Position numbers and translations under genes: made by a program. Positions 17,973-27,259 of a stretch of 64,000 nucleotides of DNA are shown piece after piece (position 1 is the stretch's first letter; each line of letters starts with the position of its first letter). The stretch is from Pedobacter steynii (GTDB taxonomy: Bacteria > Bacteroidota > Bacteroidia > Sphingobacteriales > Sphingobacteriaceae): contig NZ_CP017141.1 in NCBI RefSeq assembly GCF_001721645.1, positions 3,782,001-3,846,000 of the forward strand, in the 5' to 3' direction. The notes under the pieces are model-generated. The model did not search any database and was not told the DNA's origin. It was given only the letters and a program-made list of their open reading frames with translations.

Positions 17973-20339
17973 ATGAAATTTACAACAATGCCCTGGATCA
18001 ATCTACCCGGCTTCCTGCTCTGCCTGTTGTTAAGTAGTAATGGTTTTGCCAAGGATATTTATGTTTCCATTAAAGGAAATGACAAAAATCCCGGTACAAA
18101 AGAAAAACCTTTCGCTACATTTAAAAGAGCACAACTGGCGCTCAGGACCATCAGAGGAGCGACAACAGTATATGTTCGCGGTGGAACCTATTACTTCACC
18201 TCTGCTGTGGTTTTTACTGCACAGGACTCCCGAAGTCCTATGGAGGGAGTGACTTATAAGTCCTACTCCGGAGAAAAGGTAAACCTGAGTGGTGCCCGTG
18301 AGTTGCAGTTGAAATGGGAAAATGCTAAGGGTGGGATAAAACGGGCTAAGGTATCAGAAGAGATCGCTTTTGATCAGCTGTTTATCAATGGCAAGCAACA
18401 GCGCATGGCGAGATACCCCAATTACAACCCTGACATCCGGTTTTTTGGTGGTGGTTCTGCCGATGCCATTAGTCCGGAAAGGGTAAAAGGATGGAATCAT
18501 CCCGAAGGAGGTTTCATTCATGCCCTGCATAAACACGAATGGGGCGGGTATCAATACCTGATTTCCGGAAAAGACCAGGAAGGGAAGCTGACCCTTGAAG
18601 GTGGTTTCCAGAATAACCGGCAAATGGGGATGCATGATAAATACCGTTTTGTAGAAAACATCTTCGAAGAGCTGGATACTGCAGGAGAATGGTATTTTGA
18701 TAAAAGAGAAAAGATGCTGTATTTCTATCCTCAGCAGGGAACCGATTTGAGGAAAGCGCGTGTTGAAATCCCGCAATTGAAATCGCTTTTTGAGTTTCGG
18801 GGGACAGCAGAACAGCCGGTAAAGAACATCCGGATTGAAGGCATGGAACTTCGTCATACGCTTCGGACTTTCATGGAAACCAAGGAACCCTTGTTGCGCA
18901 GTGACTGGACGATTTATCGTGGAGGCGCGGTAGTGATGGAAGGCGCAGAGCATTGTGTGATCAAAGATTGCTTTTTCAATACCGTTGGCGGAAACGCCGT
19001 GTTCATGAGTAATTACAACAGGAATAACCTGGTCTCGGGCTGTCATATTGCTTTTGCCGGAGCGAGTGGCGTTTGCTTCGTCGGCGATCCCAAAGCCGTT
19101 CGCTCCCCTAGTTTTGAATACGGAGAGTTTGTTCCATTAAACGAAATAGACCGGGTACCGGGACCAAAAACAAATAACTATCCTGCAAACTGCAGTGTAG
19201 AAAATACCCTGATGTATGGCCTGGGTAGTGTAGAGAAGCAGGTTGCGGGTGTGGAAATATCGATGTCTATGGACATTAAGGTGAGCCATAACACCATTTA
19301 CGATGTACCCAGAGCAGGTATAAATATCAGTGAAGGAACCTGGGGCGGTCACCTGATTGAATATAATGATGTTTACAATACCGTGCTGGAATCCGGAGAT
19401 CATGGGGCTTTTAATTCCTGGGGCCGCGACCGTTACTGGCATCCGGATTATCAGGTGATGGCCGGTATTGCGAAGGATAATCCTGCATTGATCACTGCAG
19501 ATGTGATTAAGCCGATTGTCATCCATGATAACCGTTTTCGTTGTGATCATGGATGGGATATCGATCTGGATGACGGTTCCTCGAACTACCACATTTACAA
19601 TAATGTTTGTCTGAATGGAGGTTTGAAACTTCGCGAAGGATTCTTCAGAACAGTAGAAAACAATGTGATTTTAAACAATTCTTTTCATCCTCATGTATGG
19701 TTTGATCGAAGTGGAGATGTATTCAGACACAATATTGTGACCCGCAATTATTTTCCGATCCGTGTAAATGACTGGGGCAAGGAAGTTGATAGGAATCTTT
19801 TTCCGGATCAACAGGCACTTGAAGCTGCCCAAAAAGTGGGTACAGATGCTCATTCCGCGTATGGGGACCCATTATTTGTTCATGCGGGGATTGGTGATTA
19901 TCGGGTAAAACCAGGCTCTCCTGCGCTTAAGCTGGGCTTTAAGAATTTCCCTATGAATGAATTCGGAGTCAAATCTCCCGCTTTGAAAGCTTTGGTCAGT
20001 CCGGTAAAATTGCCGGTATTAATTTCAGAAATGAAAAGCGAAGGTCAGGACAATTATGAGTTTTTGGGGGCAAAGGTTAAAAACCTGAATACCCTGGGGG
20101 AGCGTTCCGCTACGGGAATGTCTACAGAAACCGGGGTACTGGTACTGGAAGTTCCGAAGAAAAGCATTCTTTATGGGAAGTTACAGGCCAATGATGTGGT
20201 TTTGAAATTTAACGATGCTCCGGTGAAAAACATGAAAGACCTGATGACGATTCAGATGGGTTTACAGTTAAGCCAGAAAGCGATGGTTGAGGTCTTTAGA
20301 AATCAGGCTTTGAAAAAGATTGAAATATCCTTAAAATAA
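17973..20339 (+). CDS. Secreted right-handed beta-helix protein with C-terminal PDZ domain
   Basis: A 788-residue exported protein with a signal peptide to about residue 27 (NGFAK). The N-terminal block 'IYVSIKGNDKNPGTKEKPF' begins a right-handed parallel beta-helix that runs to about residue 640, with repeated 'N.V..N' turns. INGKQQRMARYPN is a segment I associate with beta-helix glycoside hydrolases such as GH141, but I cannot assign the family firmly. Residues of about 700-788 look like a PDZ domain (TGVLVLEVPKKS, LQANDVVLKFNDAPV). As the last gene of the second SusCD unit it probably cuts the polysaccharide that the unit imports. Confidence 0.8.
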   Translation: MKFTTMPWINLPGFLLCLLLSSNGFAKDIYVSIKGNDKNPGTKEKPFATFKRAQLALRTIRGATTVYVRGGTYYFTSAVVFTAQDSRSPMEGVTYKSYSGEKVNLSGARELQLKWENAKGGIKRAKVSEEIAFDQLFINGKQQRMARYPNYNPDIRFFGGGSADAISPERVKGWNHPEGGFIHALHKHEWGGYQYLISGKDQEGKLTLEGGFQNNRQMGMHDKYRFVENIFEELDTAGEWYFDKREKMLYFYPQQGTDLRKARVEIPQLKSLFEFRGTAEQPVKNIRIEGMELRHTLRTFMETKEPLLRSDWTIYRGGAVVMEGAEHCVIKDCFFNTVGGNAVFMSNYNRNNLVSGCHIAFAGASGVCFVGDPKAVRSPSFEYGEFVPLNEIDRVPGPKTNNYPANCSVENTLMYGLGSVEKQVAGVEISMSMDIKVSHNTIYDVPRAGINISEGTWGGHLIEYNDVYNTVLESGDHGAFNSWGRDRYWHPDYQVMAGIAKDNPALITADVIKPIVIHDNRFRCDHGWDIDLDDGSSNYHIYNNVCLNGGLKLREGFFRTVENNVILNNSFHPHVWFDRSGDVFRHNIVTRNYFPIRVNDWGKEVDRNLFPDQQALEAAQKVGTDAHSAYGDPLFVHAGIGDYRVKPGSPALKLGFKNFPMNEFGVKSPALKALVSPVKLPVLISEMKSEGQDNYEFLGAKVKNLNTLGERSATGMSTETGVLVLEVPKKSILYGKLQANDVVLKFNDAPVKNMKDLMTIQMGLQLSQKAMVEVFRNQALKKIEISLK

Positions 20340-20343
20340 AAAT

Positions 20344-20397
20344 ATCAGCCCCTTTTCTCTGACGCAATTATCTTTCGAGTCTGCAGAAGGGGCTGAT
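20344..20397 (+). terminator. Probable terminator after the second SusCD unit
   Basis: A stem of about 10-11 bp, ATCAGCCCCTT with AAGGGGCTGAT, closes a loop of roughly 32 bases and is followed by TTCGTTTTC. The long loop and broken T-run make it a moderate candidate. Confidence 0.55.
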
Positions 20398-20433
20398 TTC
20401 GTTTTCTTACAATACCCGCCTTTTTGGGCTCCC

Positions 20434-20441
20434 TAAGTTTG
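20434..20441 (+). promoter_or_regulatory. Candidate -7 promoter element
   Basis: TAAGTTTG matches the Bacteroidetes TAnnTTTG element 22 bases upstream of the quinone reductase-like gene. No clear -33 TTG was found at normal spacing. Confidence 0.45.
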
Positions 20442-20462
20442 TCTTAACAAATTTAAGGAACC

Positions 20463-21038
20463 ATGAAACATTTGATTATTTATTGTCACCCAAATCCAGC
20501 CAGCTTTAATCACGCCATTAAAGAGTCGGTGGTTCAATATGCGGCAGCAGCAGGACACGAGATCCGAATCCGTGATGTCTATGCTTTGAACTTTGATCCG
20601 GTGCTTACCCCCGCAGATATTTTGTCATTTAAATCAGGTGCTGTACCGGAAGAGATTTTTGCAGAACAGGAACATCTCCGTTGGGCCGAGCTGGTTACGA
20701 TTATTCATCCGGTATGGTGGACCGGTATGCCTGCTCTTTTAAAAGGATATTTTGACAGGGTATTGAGTTATGGTTTTGCATACCGTTACGGAGAGCAGGG
20801 GCTGGAGCAATTGTTAAAAGGCAAGGATCTTTTGATCATCAATACCGTCGGATCAGAAGAACAGAACTATATAGATAAAGGCATCTTCGATGCCATGAGA
20901 ACCGTAGCTGAAAATACATTTTGTTTTACCGGTATGCGGATGATCGGACACCATTTTTTTCCGGCTGTGATGACCTGTGATGAAAGGACGAGGAAGGGTT
21001 ACCTGGAATCATTGGAGCTAACGGTTAAAGCAGCATGA
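20463..21038 (+). CDS. NAD(P)H dehydrogenase (quinone)-like flavoprotein
   Basis: A 191-residue flavodoxin-fold protein of the NQO1/KefF/MdaB-type family. It starts with KHLIIYCHPNPASFNHA, the phosphate-binding loop for flavin. It contains 'HPVWWTGMPALLKGYFDRVLSYGFAY', the usual substrate/FAD-contact region, at about residues 80-105. It likely reduces quinones by two electrons. It sits next to, and convergent with, the tssK-tssN pair of the T6SS. A second, shorter flavodoxin-fold gene lies inside the T6SS locus at 35710. Confidence 0.88.
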   Translation: MKHLIIYCHPNPASFNHAIKESVVQYAAAAGHEIRIRDVYALNFDPVLTPADILSFKSGAVPEEIFAEQEHLRWAELVTIIHPVWWTGMPALLKGYFDRVLSYGFAYRYGEQGLEQLLKGKDLLIINTVGSEEQNYIDKGIFDAMRTVAENTFCFTGMRMIGHHFFPAVMTCDERTRKGYLESLELTVKAA

Positions 21039-21053
21039 GGAAATTGCAGAAAA

Positions 21054-21082
21054 AATCCCGTTGAATAAGTTTCAACGGGATT
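21054..21082 (-). terminator. Intrinsic terminator of the tssN-tssK operon
   Basis: A 12-bp perfect stem (AATCCCGTTGAA) with a 5-base loop. On the reverse strand it is followed by a run of T, as expected for tssK. On the forward strand the tail is TTAAATATG, which is weak. Confidence 0.85.
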
Positions 21083-21118
21083 AAATATGAAGTAAAATCA
21101 AGTTTTTCTAATTGGATT

Positions 21119-22276
21119 TTAGTCCAGTAAAGTCCAGCTTCTTTTGGTTTGAACCTGTTGTACTACCTGCTGTTCTGCAACCACAATATTCTCTTTGCGC
21201 TGACCAATATACTCCAGTGTACCTAGTTTGTTCCAAAGGGCAACCATGACTTTCAGGAATTCTTCGGTCATGTTCATCGCAGCATAAATATTCTGATGAT
21301 CATATACCATCTCAATCATTTTCGCAAGTATTTCTTCGAAATTTCCTGGTGTAACGTCTCTCCATTCATAGAAATATTTCAACATTTCCTCTCTTTCTCT
21401 GGATTCTACCAGTTTTATTCCGGTAAAGAAGACGTGGGCAAGATTTGAACAATAGCCAACGATATATACCGGGGATTGCTGATAGCCAAAATTTCTGTAG
21501 TTGAAAAAGATCTGGGCGATATAGTCCAGCAATTTTTCGGAAAGAAGCCTGATGTTTCTTCCTAATGGGGTAATGGAATCCTTTCCGGTAGTTTTATCGA
21601 TGATTTTGAAGGCCGCCAGCTGCAGGTCATTGATGAGACTGCTAAACAGTTCATAATACCTTGTTAGGCTGGGATGGCTGATTACGCTGCTACTTGGCGG
21701 GATATAATTGTGGTTAATGGATATCCGGCCACTTTCCATGATCAGTTGTCCGATAGTCAGGTGGTAACTGTCGGCTGCCTTTGGTGCCATTTCTGTAGCG
21801 GGCAATATCGTAATGCTGTAATTTTTGGAGATATCAGGATACCTTGGCGGATTGTCTTCCGGATCCGGATTTCCTGAGGGTACCCTTTCAAAGGGGTTCA
21901 CCATTAGCAGAATGTTGAAAAGTGTTACCCTGGAATGGTCTATATTTTCACTACTGAAATACTGGCTGTAAGTCAGCTGATCTTCAAAATTAGAGGAGCT
22001 TGCAATATCGATCCTGCACCCTTCAGCAGTGATTGCGTTGCAGTGTCTCACTTTGATCTCAATATGGTTGGTTGCTTTTTCCATGATTTCAATATCATGT
22101 GAAAGGCGTTGTCCTGCAAAAGGGGGAAGCAAGCCATAATTGAAATGGTTAATAAATACAGAACTCGCATCTCTGACAAAGTCCTGGTTAAACTGATCTG
22201 TAGCAATAAAATGATTGCTGGAAAGCTTCATGCCGTCCACCCAGTTAACGGGCTTATATTTTAATGGTGAAATCAT
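21119..22276 (-). CDS. tssK: T6SS baseplate subunit TssK
   Basis: A 385-residue protein recognised as TssK of the Bacteroidetes subtype iii system by its N-terminal segment 'PVNWVDGMKLSSNHFIATDQFNQDFV'. In all T6SSs, TssK trimers link the TssEFG wedge of the baseplate to the membrane anchor. Subtype iii systems lack TssJLM, so TssK is thought to dock on other membrane proteins such as TssN. The gene follows tssN with a 9-base gap and ends before a strong terminator. Confidence 0.85.
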   Translation of the reverse strand: MISPLKYKPVNWVDGMKLSSNHFIATDQFNQDFVRDASSVFINHFNYGLLPPFAGQRLSHDIEIMEKATNHIEIKVRHCNAITAEGCRIDIASSSNFEDQLTYSQYFSSENIDHSRVTLFNILLMVNPFERVPSGNPDPEDNPPRYPDISKNYSITILPATEMAPKAADSYHLTIGQLIMESGRISINHNYIPPSSSVISHPSLTRYYELFSSLINDLQLAAFKIIDKTTGKDSITPLGRNIRLLSEKLLDYIAQIFFNYRNFGYQQSPVYIVGYCSNLAHVFFTGIKLVESREREEMLKYFYEWRDVTPGNFEEILAKMIEMVYDHQNIYAAMNMTEEFLKVMVALWNKLGTLEYIGQRKENIVVAEQQVVQQVQTKRSWTLLD

Positions 22277-22285
22277 AGTCTTTGG

Positions 22286-23179
22286 TTATATAAAAATAGA
22301 TTCATCACCTATTTTCTCTGGTTTATTAACGTTTTCAGAAACTCTTTTTGCGTAAATGGTCATTTTCTCTGTAATGCCATTGTTGATGATATCGAGGTCA
22401 GGATCAATAAAAATGTTCTTCTTAAAGAAAGATGTTTTAATAAAAAAGATCCATTTAAAGGATTCAAAATCCTCTCCCATATATTTAACCGGGGCTTTGG
22501 GGAATTTCAGGTTATAATCCTCAATGAATTTATAAAACCATTCTCCGAACACCATATTCTCGGGTGCTTTGGCTTTCACTTTCAGGGGTTCAGGATCATT
22601 GGTGTTTTTATACAATTCCAGTTCAAGAACGAGCATGCGGTCAAAATCAAGATGATCTAAATTGATGTTCAGCGGGCTTGAAGGGTATTGCCAGATTTTG
22701 TAGATTTCTGTCGGAATGCTGATAAGGGCTACATAGGCCCACCAGAATAAAACCGGAATAAAGAAAGTGAGCAGACTGGTTGCAGCCCAGATGCCAAAAT
22801 GAATATCGCTAAGCCAGTTGAAGGCAAGCTGAAAAAGGTAAAAGCTGAGCAGGCAGCTAATTAATATCGCAAATATTACAAAGAACTTTCTCTCCAGTAA
22901 TTCAGTAGGATAGTATTTTGTAAAAAGGTATACAAAAAGGATCCCCAGTCCTATAAAATAAATCTGGCAGATGATATATCCCCAGGGCATAAAATCAAAG
23001 CTTAAAAAACCTAAAAATCCTGGAAGAGCGAGTGAAATGCTGAGTACTAAAATGCTTACTATCAGTTTTTTGTTATTTAGAAATTGATTTTTCTTATTGA
23101 CAATAGATAATAGGGCAGCAGATACGATGAAAATTAAAGGAAAGAGTAAATAACGCAGGAAAAATGATTGAACGTCCAT
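22286..23179 (-). CDS. tssN: T6SSiii membrane protein TssN
   Basis: A 297-residue protein with about six hydrophobic helices in the first 160 residues and a soluble C-terminal half (about 165-297, 'KAPENMVFGEWFYKFIEDYN'). This layout and the location directly upstream of tssK match TssN, which is specific to the Bacteroidetes T6SS subtype and is a candidate for replacing the missing TssJLM complex. The identification rests on context plus domain layout. Confidence 0.78.
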   Translation of the reverse strand: MDVQSFFLRYLLFPLIFIVSAALLSIVNKKNQFLNNKKLIVSILVLSISLALPGFLGFLSFDFMPWGYIICQIYFIGLGILFVYLFTKYYPTELLERKFFVIFAILISCLLSFYLFQLAFNWLSDIHFGIWAATSLLTFFIPVLFWWAYVALISIPTEIYKIWQYPSSPLNINLDHLDFDRMLVLELELYKNTNDPEPLKVKAKAPENMVFGEWFYKFIEDYNLKFPKAPVKYMGEDFESFKWIFFIKTSFFKKNIFIDPDLDIINNGITEKMTIYAKRVSENVNKPEKIGDESIFI

Positions 23180-23298
23180 TAAATAGTATTTGATGTTTTA
23201 TGCTTAATCTGTTAACAAATATAGTACCTTAAATTTTTAAATATAAAAATGGTATAATTATTAGGGTATGTTGGTTTAAGTATGCGGTAAATAAATAT

Positions 23299-24237
23299 AT
23301 GAAACAGAGTCTACATTTAAAAAATGATCTCCAAACAGATTTTAAGGCAGTTGCTTTGGCTGCGGAACTGATTGAAGCCGGGGATTTTGAAGCCGACCAG
23401 ATTGCCGTCCTTCCTGTTGGTCCAAGAAAACGGGCTTTTGCAAAAGAAATAGGGGATCATACTTTTTATTATTCAGACAGTAAACGTAAAGATTGTATCA
23501 GTATTGAAAGCAATCAGGAAGGTTTATATGACATGTTGCCGGAAGGCCTGTTTCACAACCCGCCTACCGGAAGTTCAGGGATGTCTGAAGAGCAAATGGT
23601 TGAAGATGTTCAGCTTAGACGAGCAGAGGAAAAGGATTCCAGAAAGTTCTTTATGCCTTTTGAAGCGGAGCTTAATCAGCTGAGGACCATTCTGGAACTT
23701 TATGAAAACAGACTGGATAAAAAAACCACTTACAGTGACCTGACCAGAATCTTTGCCGCAGAATGGAACGAGTTTGAATTGTTCGATAGAGAACAAAGCA
23801 TTATATGGATGCATCTGTTGCCGGTAATTCATCAGAAACGGAATGATGTTGTTTTCCTGGGGCAACTGCTTTCCGTTCTTTTTAAGACTCCGGTGGAGGT
23901 GTTGATGAAACAATCCAATATTAAGCCTAAGTTAATAGACGAACATATGCAGTTTAAACTCGGTTTTGGCGCGCTTGGAATTAACTCGATTATAGGAAAT
24001 AGCTTTGAGACCGATGAAGAGGAGATCGTTATTAATATCGGGCCTACAGACACCCACCGTTTGCTGAACTTTATGCCCGGGACAGCTCATTCCCGTATTA
24101 TAGACCTCGCGGTATCTTATCTGGTCCCGGTAGAGACTGAAGTAAAGGTAAACCTTCTTGCCAGTTCCTCTAACCGGGTAGGATCTTTAGGTGCAGAGAG
24201 TGAGCATTCTTACCTGGGTTTTACGGTTTACCTTTAG
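23299..24237 (+). CDS. tssG: T6SS baseplate subunit TssG
   Basis: A 312-residue protein. The C-terminal third is diagnostic: 'LGFGALGINSIIGNSF', 'INIGPTDTHRLLNFMPG' and 'VGSLGAESEHSYLGFTVYL' match the LG-rich end of TssG. TssG pairs with two TssF subunits in the baseplate wedge. It is encoded alone on the forward strand between reverse-strand tssN and tssF. Its stop codon overlaps the tssF stop by 4 bases in a tail-to-tail arrangement, so its expression must be balanced with tssF from a separate promoter in the 119-base gap to tssN. Confidence 0.82.
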   Translation: MKQSLHLKNDLQTDFKAVALAAELIEAGDFEADQIAVLPVGPRKRAFAKEIGDHTFYYSDSKRKDCISIESNQEGLYDMLPEGLFHNPPTGSSGMSEEQMVEDVQLRRAEEKDSRKFFMPFEAELNQLRTILELYENRLDKKTTYSDLTRIFAAEWNEFELFDREQSIIWMHLLPVIHQKRNDVVFLGQLLSVLFKTPVEVLMKQSNIKPKLIDEHMQFKLGFGALGINSIIGNSFETDEEEIVINIGPTDTHRLLNFMPGTAHSRIIDLAVSYLVPVETEVKVNLLASSSNRVGSLGAESEHSYLGFTVYL

Positions 24238-26087
24238 TCAAGGATTAACCGGTAGTGAATGTTCATGGTACTGCGGATTTCAAGTTTTGATTTGGTCAGT
24301 TCCAGCATGGACTTCCATTCCTCTTTGCTCAGTTCATTCTGTTGATTTGGAGTAATGACAATATCCGTTGTTTTGATGAAGCCTTCTTTGGGGTTTGGGG
24401 TAGACATCAGCCCTTTACGAATGTTAACTGCCTTGATTTTGCTTCCCAGCTCATAAAAGCAGAAATTGATGATGTCAGACTGAGTCACTAACCTGTTGCC
24501 GGTTGTAAGGCCATACTTATAAGCCTGAACCCTGTTTCCGGCATTTAACCTCGAACGTCCACCTTTAGAATTACTTAATAAAAAGAGGCTTTCCGGCATG
24601 ACTTTGCTACTTTCAAAAGACTGCAGGTGACTACCGGAACGGATCTGGTTCCCCATTTCCGCATTGGTGGTCCAGAATTCAAGAAACATGATGTCTGCAT
24701 TGTTCAGCGGTTTTACGATGATATAGTTTAAAAGCTCTTTGATCATGCTTAGCTGAGCCTTTGTTTTCTGCTCGATAATGGAGATGTTCTGCTCCAGATC
24801 TTTCAGGGAGCTATTTAAAAAATCAGATCCGTAAGCAGAAAAAGCCGCTTTTTCATCTCTTAACAGTTCAAAAAGATAATCGACTACTTCTTTAGCATTT
24901 CTGCCGTCAAAGCGTTCAGAACCACCATAACGGATAGAGAAAGAGCCCACATTCCGGTCGTCATAATGGGTGTGCGGGATCTCCGTATAGGTATTGCCTA
25001 ATTTGTCGCTAAGGGTATGAACGGATAAGAACTGATCGTGGTCCTGTAATTTAACCGGGATGATATTGGTCATCATTTTTAGCCGGTGCTTAATGTCGAA
25101 TATCCTTTTGTTGACTACCGGAAAGGCATTGGTCGAAACATGAAGCTCATCCAGCATGACCTCAGATATGGCGGCAGGAAACTGTACTTTAAACCAGAGG
25201 ATTGGTTTTTTAAAGTTAACCAGACTTCCGGCCTGAAATGCATTTTCAAACTCTTTAGGATAAAGCTGCAGGTAAGGGTGCGGAAGAAAAATATTTTCAT
25301 CATCAATGGTTAGAAAACGGCTGGAATAAAATGCCTGGACATCCTCATTGAGTAAATTGAGTACATCGTGTTTTTCAAAAGGCGATTGGAAATTATTTTC
25401 AGGTTCCTGATGAAACTTATTCAGGGAAACGTTGACCGGGCTGTTGTTTACTGACCATCTGGATAGGGATAACAGGTCGTAAGTATGGTCGTTTACCACA
25501 TAGTTTCTCCAGTCAAAGTAAAAGCTCATTCCTTTAAAAGTGCTCAATCCGGGGCTGACTTCCAGCCCGATATACATGGTGTTACTTTCCAGTGTATTCC
25601 CGGGAATCGTATTGCTAAGCAGTAATTTATTATGCTGCCCGTCAACCTGAAATAAGTTGCTTCCACTGGCCAGGTAGGTTACGCCTGCATTGAATACTTT
25701 TACCGGTTTAAGTGGGCTGAAAAATACATCTATTGCGTTTTCCTTATTCGATTCATTTTTATCTTTTAGCTTTTTCCGGTGAAAAAACTGTGTTTTCGTA
25801 TCAATGGTCTCTATCGCCTCAAATGGTCTTGCATGAAGGATGGCATGGGCAGGAAGGGCGGAGGTCAGTGTGTCTGAAGCAAGTATGCGGGATATTTTAT
25901 CGAGTATTCTGTTTTCCAGATTTTTAACGTCATTGGAAACGTTGAATATTTCCGTGCTCAGGGCTTCTATGATCAGTTTAACCAGCGGATCAAAGTCGTT
26001 AGTATTTTTTATTCCCCAATAGTCGCGGGCATTTTTAAGGATTCTATTTCGGATTTCGTCCTTTGAAGAGTAGAATATGTTTTTCAT
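24234..26087 (-). CDS. tssF: T6SS baseplate subunit TssF
   Basis: A 617-residue TssF (phage gp6-like) protein. The N-terminus 'RNRILKNARDYWG' followed by 'DPLVKLIIEALSTEIFNVSNDV' and 'ILHARPFEA' is typical. The C-terminal region carries 'LVTQSDIINFCFYELGSKIKAVNIRKG', a phage baseplate J-like segment. With TssG and TssE it forms the wedge around the spike. The gene follows tssE after a gap of about 80 bases and overlaps tssG at the stops. Confidence 0.85.
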   Translation of the reverse strand: MKNIFYSSKDEIRNRILKNARDYWGIKNTNDFDPLVKLIIEALSTEIFNVSNDVKNLENRILDKISRILASDTLTSALPAHAILHARPFEAIETIDTKTQFFHRKKLKDKNESNKENAIDVFFSPLKPVKVFNAGVTYLASGSNLFQVDGQHNKLLLSNTIPGNTLESNTMYIGLEVSPGLSTFKGMSFYFDWRNYVVNDHTYDLLSLSRWSVNNSPVNVSLNKFHQEPENNFQSPFEKHDVLNLLNEDVQAFYSSRFLTIDDENIFLPHPYLQLYPKEFENAFQAGSLVNFKKPILWFKVQFPAAISEVMLDELHVSTNAFPVVNKRIFDIKHRLKMMTNIIPVKLQDHDQFLSVHTLSDKLGNTYTEIPHTHYDDRNVGSFSIRYGGSERFDGRNAKEVVDYLFELLRDEKAAFSAYGSDFLNSSLKDLEQNISIIEQKTKAQLSMIKELLNYIIVKPLNNADIMFLEFWTTNAEMGNQIRSGSHLQSFESSKVMPESLFLLSNSKGGRSRLNAGNRVQAYKYGLTTGNRLVTQSDIINFCFYELGSKIKAVNIRKGLMSTPNPKEGFIKTTDIVITPNQQNELSKEEWKSMLELTKSKLEIRSTMNIHYRLILD

Positions 26088-26170
26088 CTGTTAGAGAATG
26101 ATTATTTTGATAAATTATTGGGACTGTCTATAATTGTGTGCACAGTATCCTTAAAATAGAACAATTCGAC

Positions 26171-26605
26171 TTAGCTGGATAATGGGCTTAAAAACAGACC
26201 GGTGTTGAAATAATATTTTTCTCCTGTTATATTCATTTTTCCCCAGATAGAGATATCTACCTTTTTCTTAATTTCTGTAACATTTCTGATGGAAAATATC
26301 TTCTCTACCTCACTCATTTTAATTTCAACCTCTACCTGGTACAGTCTGGGCTCATAATTCGTGATAGAGCGGAGCAGAGATTGCCTGAATTTTTCTTCCC
26401 AGGTGGTTTCACTTACAATTAATTCGAAGTCCAGATCCCAGATTTCGCACCCGAAATTCCTGTTATGCCGGTGTTCTCCATATCTCGTAAAAATGATTAG
26501 TTCGATGTTTTGAGAAATAGATTTGCCTATATCGGTTTCTTTCAGATCCTTGTTTTCAAAGATGTTTTTTAATCGAAATGGTTTATTATATAAGAAATCA
26601 GACAT
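26171..26605 (-). CDS. tssE: T6SS baseplate subunit TssE (gp25-like)
   Basis: The ATG at 26605 ('MSDFLYNKPF') gives a 144-residue protein of normal TssE length. The frame extends to a TTG at 26662 but this adds an atypical hydrophobic tail. The gp25 core is seen in 'DIGKSISQNIELIIFTRYGEHRHNRNFGCEIWDLDF' (the R-G-H-R-N region) and 'SLLRSITNYEPRL'. TssE primes sheath assembly on the baseplate. Confidence 0.85.
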   Translation of the reverse strand: MSDFLYNKPFRLKNIFENKDLKETDIGKSISQNIELIIFTRYGEHRHNRNFGCEIWDLDFELIVSETTWEEKFRQSLLRSITNYEPRLYQVEVEIKMSEVEKIFSIRNVTEIKKKVDISIWGKMNITGEKYYFNTGLFLSPLSS

Positions 26606-26735
26606 CGCTTTATACTTAAATGGAACAATAATTGGTAAAACGTTAATCAATATTACGTCCAAAAAATCAAAATTTTGAAAATGTTATCGTATTTAAAAAC
26701 TTAATATTACCTAATGCCTAACCAATCCCCCTACT

Positions 26736-27254
26736 ATGAAACCAATCAACGCTCAGGAACTCAGTAAATCTTACCGGCTTTTTGTCTTGAACTTTATTTT
26801 GCTCACGTCTTTTGCGATCCTTTGCGTATACCTGTTTTTTGTTGCTTCAAAGTTTGAATACCAATTGCTGGAAAAAGAAGTAAAGCAAACGGAAATGCTC
26901 CTTTCTAAGAGAAAAGAAATCAATACCAATTTTGATGTCATTTTGCAGCGTTTCCAACAACTTTCCAAATACACCTCTATAGGTTCTGCTGAAATGAATA
27001 ATCAGGCGATTATGCTGGAAGACATTCAGAATAAAAATTTTAGAATCAGAGAAATCATCAAGGAGCAGAAATCTGAAGCCAGTAGTTTTCAATTGTACAA
27101 AAAGATGACCGACGATGTTGCGCAAATGGCCAGCATTCAGGATTCTTTGTTTGGAACGAAATTTCAAATCGCGAATCTGAAGAGCCAGCTGGAGTCTTGT
27201 CTCAGAACAAACCAGGCTGCAACGAAAAAACTGAAATCGGGAATTTTTAAATAA
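26736..27254 (+). CDS. tssO: T6SSiii membrane protein TssO
   Basis: A 172-residue single-pass protein. A short cytoplasmic N-terminus is followed by one helix (about residues 14-36, 'LNFILLTSFAILCVYLFFVAS') and a charged, coiled-coil-like periplasmic part. Size, layout and position at the head of the forward T6SS operon match TssO. It starts 130 bases from the divergent tssE start, so the operon promoter lies in between. It is followed 5 bases later by a second protein of the same layout. Confidence 0.72.
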   Translation: MKPINAQELSKSYRLFVLNFILLTSFAILCVYLFFVASKFEYQLLEKEVKQTEMLLSKRKEINTNFDVILQRFQQLSKYTSIGSAEMNNQAIMLEDIQNKNFRIREIIKEQKSEASSFQLYKKMTDDVAQMASIQDSLFGTKFQIANLKSQLESCLRTNQAATKKLKSGIFK

Positions 27255-27259
27255 GCAAG

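Noticed and set aside
18354..19046. 230-codon reverse ORF inside the beta-helix gene
   Set aside because: Long only because of the codon bias of the opposite strand; no domain seen.
26606..26662. Longer TssE from a TTG codon
   Set aside because: It adds 19 hydrophobic residues not found in TssE; ATG 26605 is normal.
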